From Kibdelosporangium sp. MJ126-NF4 (lineage in GTDB: Bacteria; Actinomycetota; Actinomycetes; Mycobacteriales; Pseudonocardiaceae), in contig NZ_CDME01000008.1 of assembly GCF_000826545.1 (NCBI RefSeq), forward strand, positions 868,001-932,000: DNA of 64,000 nt, in the 5' to 3' direction. The notes beneath the pieces were generated by a model that saw only the letters and a list, made by a program, of their open reading frames with translations, was not told the origin of the DNA and did not search any database. Position numbers and translations under genes: made by a program. Shown in pieces: positions 62,458-64,000 of the stretch (the first letter of the stretch is position 1; the number at the start of each line of letters is the position of its first letter).

Positions 62458-62810
62458 TCGTCGTCCAGGTACTCCTCGGCCCAGTCGTCCAGCATGCGGA
62501 TGACTCGGAGCAAGGCGCGGCCTCTCAGGGTAAGTCGATACCGGACTGCCTTGAACTTGGCGTTCGCGTGACGTTCCACCAGTCCGTCGGCTGTGACTCG
62601 ATGAAGTGTCTCCGTTAGCATGCGGCGGGAAAGTATGTCCGAATCGTCCTGATCGGCGATGGTTTCACTACCGTTGACGGCGGCCAGGATCTCGCCGTTC
62701 TGAAGCTCCTTGAGCGCGAGCGCGGTCAGGATCGGGATCGTCCATTTTCCTTTGATGAGGTTTACCGCCTCGATAGCACCACTTCTGTGCTGGACATCCC
62801 GATTCGTCAC
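62454..62810 (-). CDS. HxlR-family transcriptional regulator
   Basis: 118 residues from GTG 62810; the frame stays open to 62954, so the start is uncertain. HTH: NLIKGKWTIPILTALALKEL, then LSRRMLTETLHRVTADGLVE and the wing HANAKFKAVRYRLTLRGRAL. HxlR proteins respond to aldehydes or quinones. Tail-to-tail with the GGDEF gene (4-nt overlap), so the transcripts may interfere. Confidence 0.75.
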   Translation of the reverse strand: MTNRDVQHRSGAIEAVNLIKGKWTIPILTALALKELQNGEILAAVNGSETIADQDDSDILSRRMLTETLHRVTADGLVERHANAKFKAVRYRLTLRGRALLRVIRMLDDWAEEYLDDD

Positions 62811-63077
62811 GTTGATCTGCTTATCACGATTGATCAATTCCGGCGACTCGCGCTTTCGCGCGCGGCCTTGTCCGGTCGGCCAAGTATCCACCGATCGGGT
62901 GAACCTGCCTCGTGGGAGCTCCACCTCCCACGAGCTGTCACCTTGCGCTCCCACGGATGTCGGCGCGTAGACCTCGGTTCGCGGACGGCAGTGCTCCGCA
63001 AGGAACAGGAAGCGGGAAGTACGGTGGTCGGGCGCCGTGGCGGGCAGCCGACCACCGATCCTGATAGGAGGGGATTC

Positions 63078-63707
63078 GTGTGGTCTTTGATTGTGTGCGG
63101 AGCAGTCGGCGCGGTAGTAGGGCCGATCCTTCTGCGGTGGGCATATCGATTGATCGGAGTGGACCGGCCCGGATCTCTACGGCCGCAAGATTCGTTGATC
63201 GATATGGCCGCGGCGGCCTTCGGGGTGGCCGTGGCGCTGATCGCGATCGCGGTTCGATGGAATGGCTCGCCGGTGATGCCTGCGTTTTGCTGGCTCGCCG
63301 TGACAGGAATTGTTCTGGCGATAGTCGACATCAGATTTCATCGGCTTCCGCACTACCTGGTAGGCGCGATGGGGAGTGGCGGTCTGATGTCACTCGTAGT
63401 CGCCGATCCAGCGGGGCTCGTCCGCGCGCTGGGCGCGGTTGTGATCGCGGCGGGAGGGCTGTTCCTCGTCGGAGTGTTCTCACGAGGCCAGGTCGGGTTC
63501 GGGGATGTGACCCTTTGCGCCGCCGTCGCGCTGTATCTCGGCTGGTTGGGCTGGCGGCACCTCATCCTGGGCCTGCTGACGGCCTGCCTTTTGGCAGCCG
63601 CGGTCGGCACCTTCCTGATCGTGACGCGCCGGGCACGCCTTCAAGACCCGTTGCCATTCGGGCCGATGCTCATATCCGGCGGGCTCATTGCTCTCTCGCT
63701 TCCGTAG
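63078..63707 (+). CDS. A24-family prepilin peptidase-like protein
   Basis: 209 residues from GTG 63078 (AGGAGGGG at the right spacing). Six or more helices; the catalytic Asp pair appears as LAIVDIRFHRLPHYL and the GxGD motif as VGFGDVTLCAAVALYLGWLG. Family members cleave type IV prepilin leaders; no pilus genes are visible here. The N-terminal Cys-rich methylase domain is absent. Confidence 0.8.
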   Translation: MWSLIVCGAVGAVVGPILLRWAYRLIGVDRPGSLRPQDSLIDMAAAAFGVAVALIAIAVRWNGSPVMPAFCWLAVTGIVLAIVDIRFHRLPHYLVGAMGSGGLMSLVVADPAGLVRALGAVVIAAGGLFLVGVFSRGQVGFGDVTLCAAVALYLGWLGWRHLILGLLTACLLAAAVGTFLIVTRRARLQDPLPFGPMLISGGLIALSLP

Positions 63708-63733
63708 TACTCGCAGATCTTGGAGGACTTGGC

Positions 63734-64000
63734 GTGACTCGTGCTGGATCGATCAGCGTTCTCGTGGCCGTGCTCGCAGCTGCTGGCTGCACGACTCCGG
63801 CCCAGCCGGGTCTACCGACGCGGCAGCCGACCACTGACACCAGTTCGACAACCGCGAATCCGAAAACGGCAGTGGAAGCCGCCTACGACGAGTACTGGAA
63901 GGTCGAACACATGATCATGCAGCTGCCTGAGTCGGAGTGGCGAGCAGCCATGGGTAAGGTGTCCGCGGACCCGCAGTTGGGCCGTGTGGTGGACGGTCTT
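63734..64000 (+). CDS. Lipoprotein, N-terminal part
   Basis: 89 codons from GTG 63734 (TGGAGG upstream) to the edge. The signal peptide ends LAAAGC (lipobox), then a Thr/Pro-rich linker and a helical start (TAVEAAYDEYWKVEHMIMQL). It fits small secreted lipoproteins of Actinobacteria. The rest lies outside the window. Confidence 0.7.
   Translation, partial: MTRAGSISVLVAVLAAAGCTTPAQPGLPTRQPTTDTSSTTANPKTAVEAAYDEYWKVEHMIMQLPESEWRAAMGKVSADPQLGRVVDGL

Noticed and set aside
1..64000. CRISPR arrays, rRNA, tRNA, insertion sequences, DosR boxes
   Set aside because: I looked for regular repeats, conserved RNA stretches, transposase motifs and the DosR palindrome and found none convincing.

Overview
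The window is high-GC DNA from a filamentous actinomycete, most likely of the Pseudonocardiaceae. The signs are the GTG starts, ATGA/GTGA-coupled genes, a DUF5753 regulator paired with a DUF397 protein, DUF3040, DUF4383 and DUF5313 small proteins, an envelope-integrity Cei-like gene and XRE/TPR regulators. I saw no rRNA, tRNA, CRISPR array, insertion sequence or phage module.

0-44 kb is a stress/redox/envelope island. It holds a partial NfeD gene, an apparently dead and an intact GH15 glycoside hydrolase, a PucR-type regulator, zwf, SPW-type membrane proteins, a K+ channel with an RCK domain, a thioredoxin-like lipoprotein with CcdA, PRC-barrel and DUF3040 proteins, an IscA-like protein without the Fe-S cysteines, a POT peptide transporter, an orphan histidine kinase, a PoxB-like ThDP enzyme coupled to an enolase-superfamily enzyme, an HtrA-like lipoprotein protease, an antiporter/CBS/ion-transporter operon, SulP with beta-carbonic anhydrase, a SigK-like ECF sigma factor, a solitary ctaD, a 1020-residue FAD/Fe-S oxidoreductase, two tandem UspA proteins, two MarR regulators and a second CPA1 antiporter.

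The main discovery is a repeated 29-bp operator-like element, TTGC-N5-GCAA-N3-TTGC-N5-GCAA (two 13-bp dyads offset by exactly 16 bp). I find 16 good copies and one weak copy between 4.7 and 42.4 kb, almost all just upstream of stress or membrane genes, and none by eye before 4.7 kb or after 42.5 kb. It does not match the DosR box, CRP, Rex or HspR sites known to me. It suggests that most of the island is one regulon; the regulator is unknown, and the two local MarR proteins are candidates.

42.4-48 kb is a zone of decay: a truncated cation-exchanger gene, a multiply frameshifted MmyB-like regulator, an SRPBCC pseudogene with an in-frame stop, a frameshifted membrane protein and a broken TetR gene.

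48-53.5 kb carries an XRE/TPR regulator divergent from a compact biosynthetic cassette: Fe(II)/2-oxoglutarate oxygenase, ThiO-like FAD amine oxidase, free acyl carrier protein and left-handed beta-helix acyltransferase, followed by a Nudix hydrolase. 53.7-57.6 kb is a co-directional train of small genes leading to a TPR protein and an ECF sigma factor fused to a zinc-finger anti-sigma-like tail. 58-64 kb has two small genes divergent from the DUF5753/DUF397 pair across a perfect inverted repeat, an MFS exporter coupled to a GGDEF diguanylate cyclase, an HxlR regulator, an A24 prepilin peptidase and the start of a lipoprotein gene.
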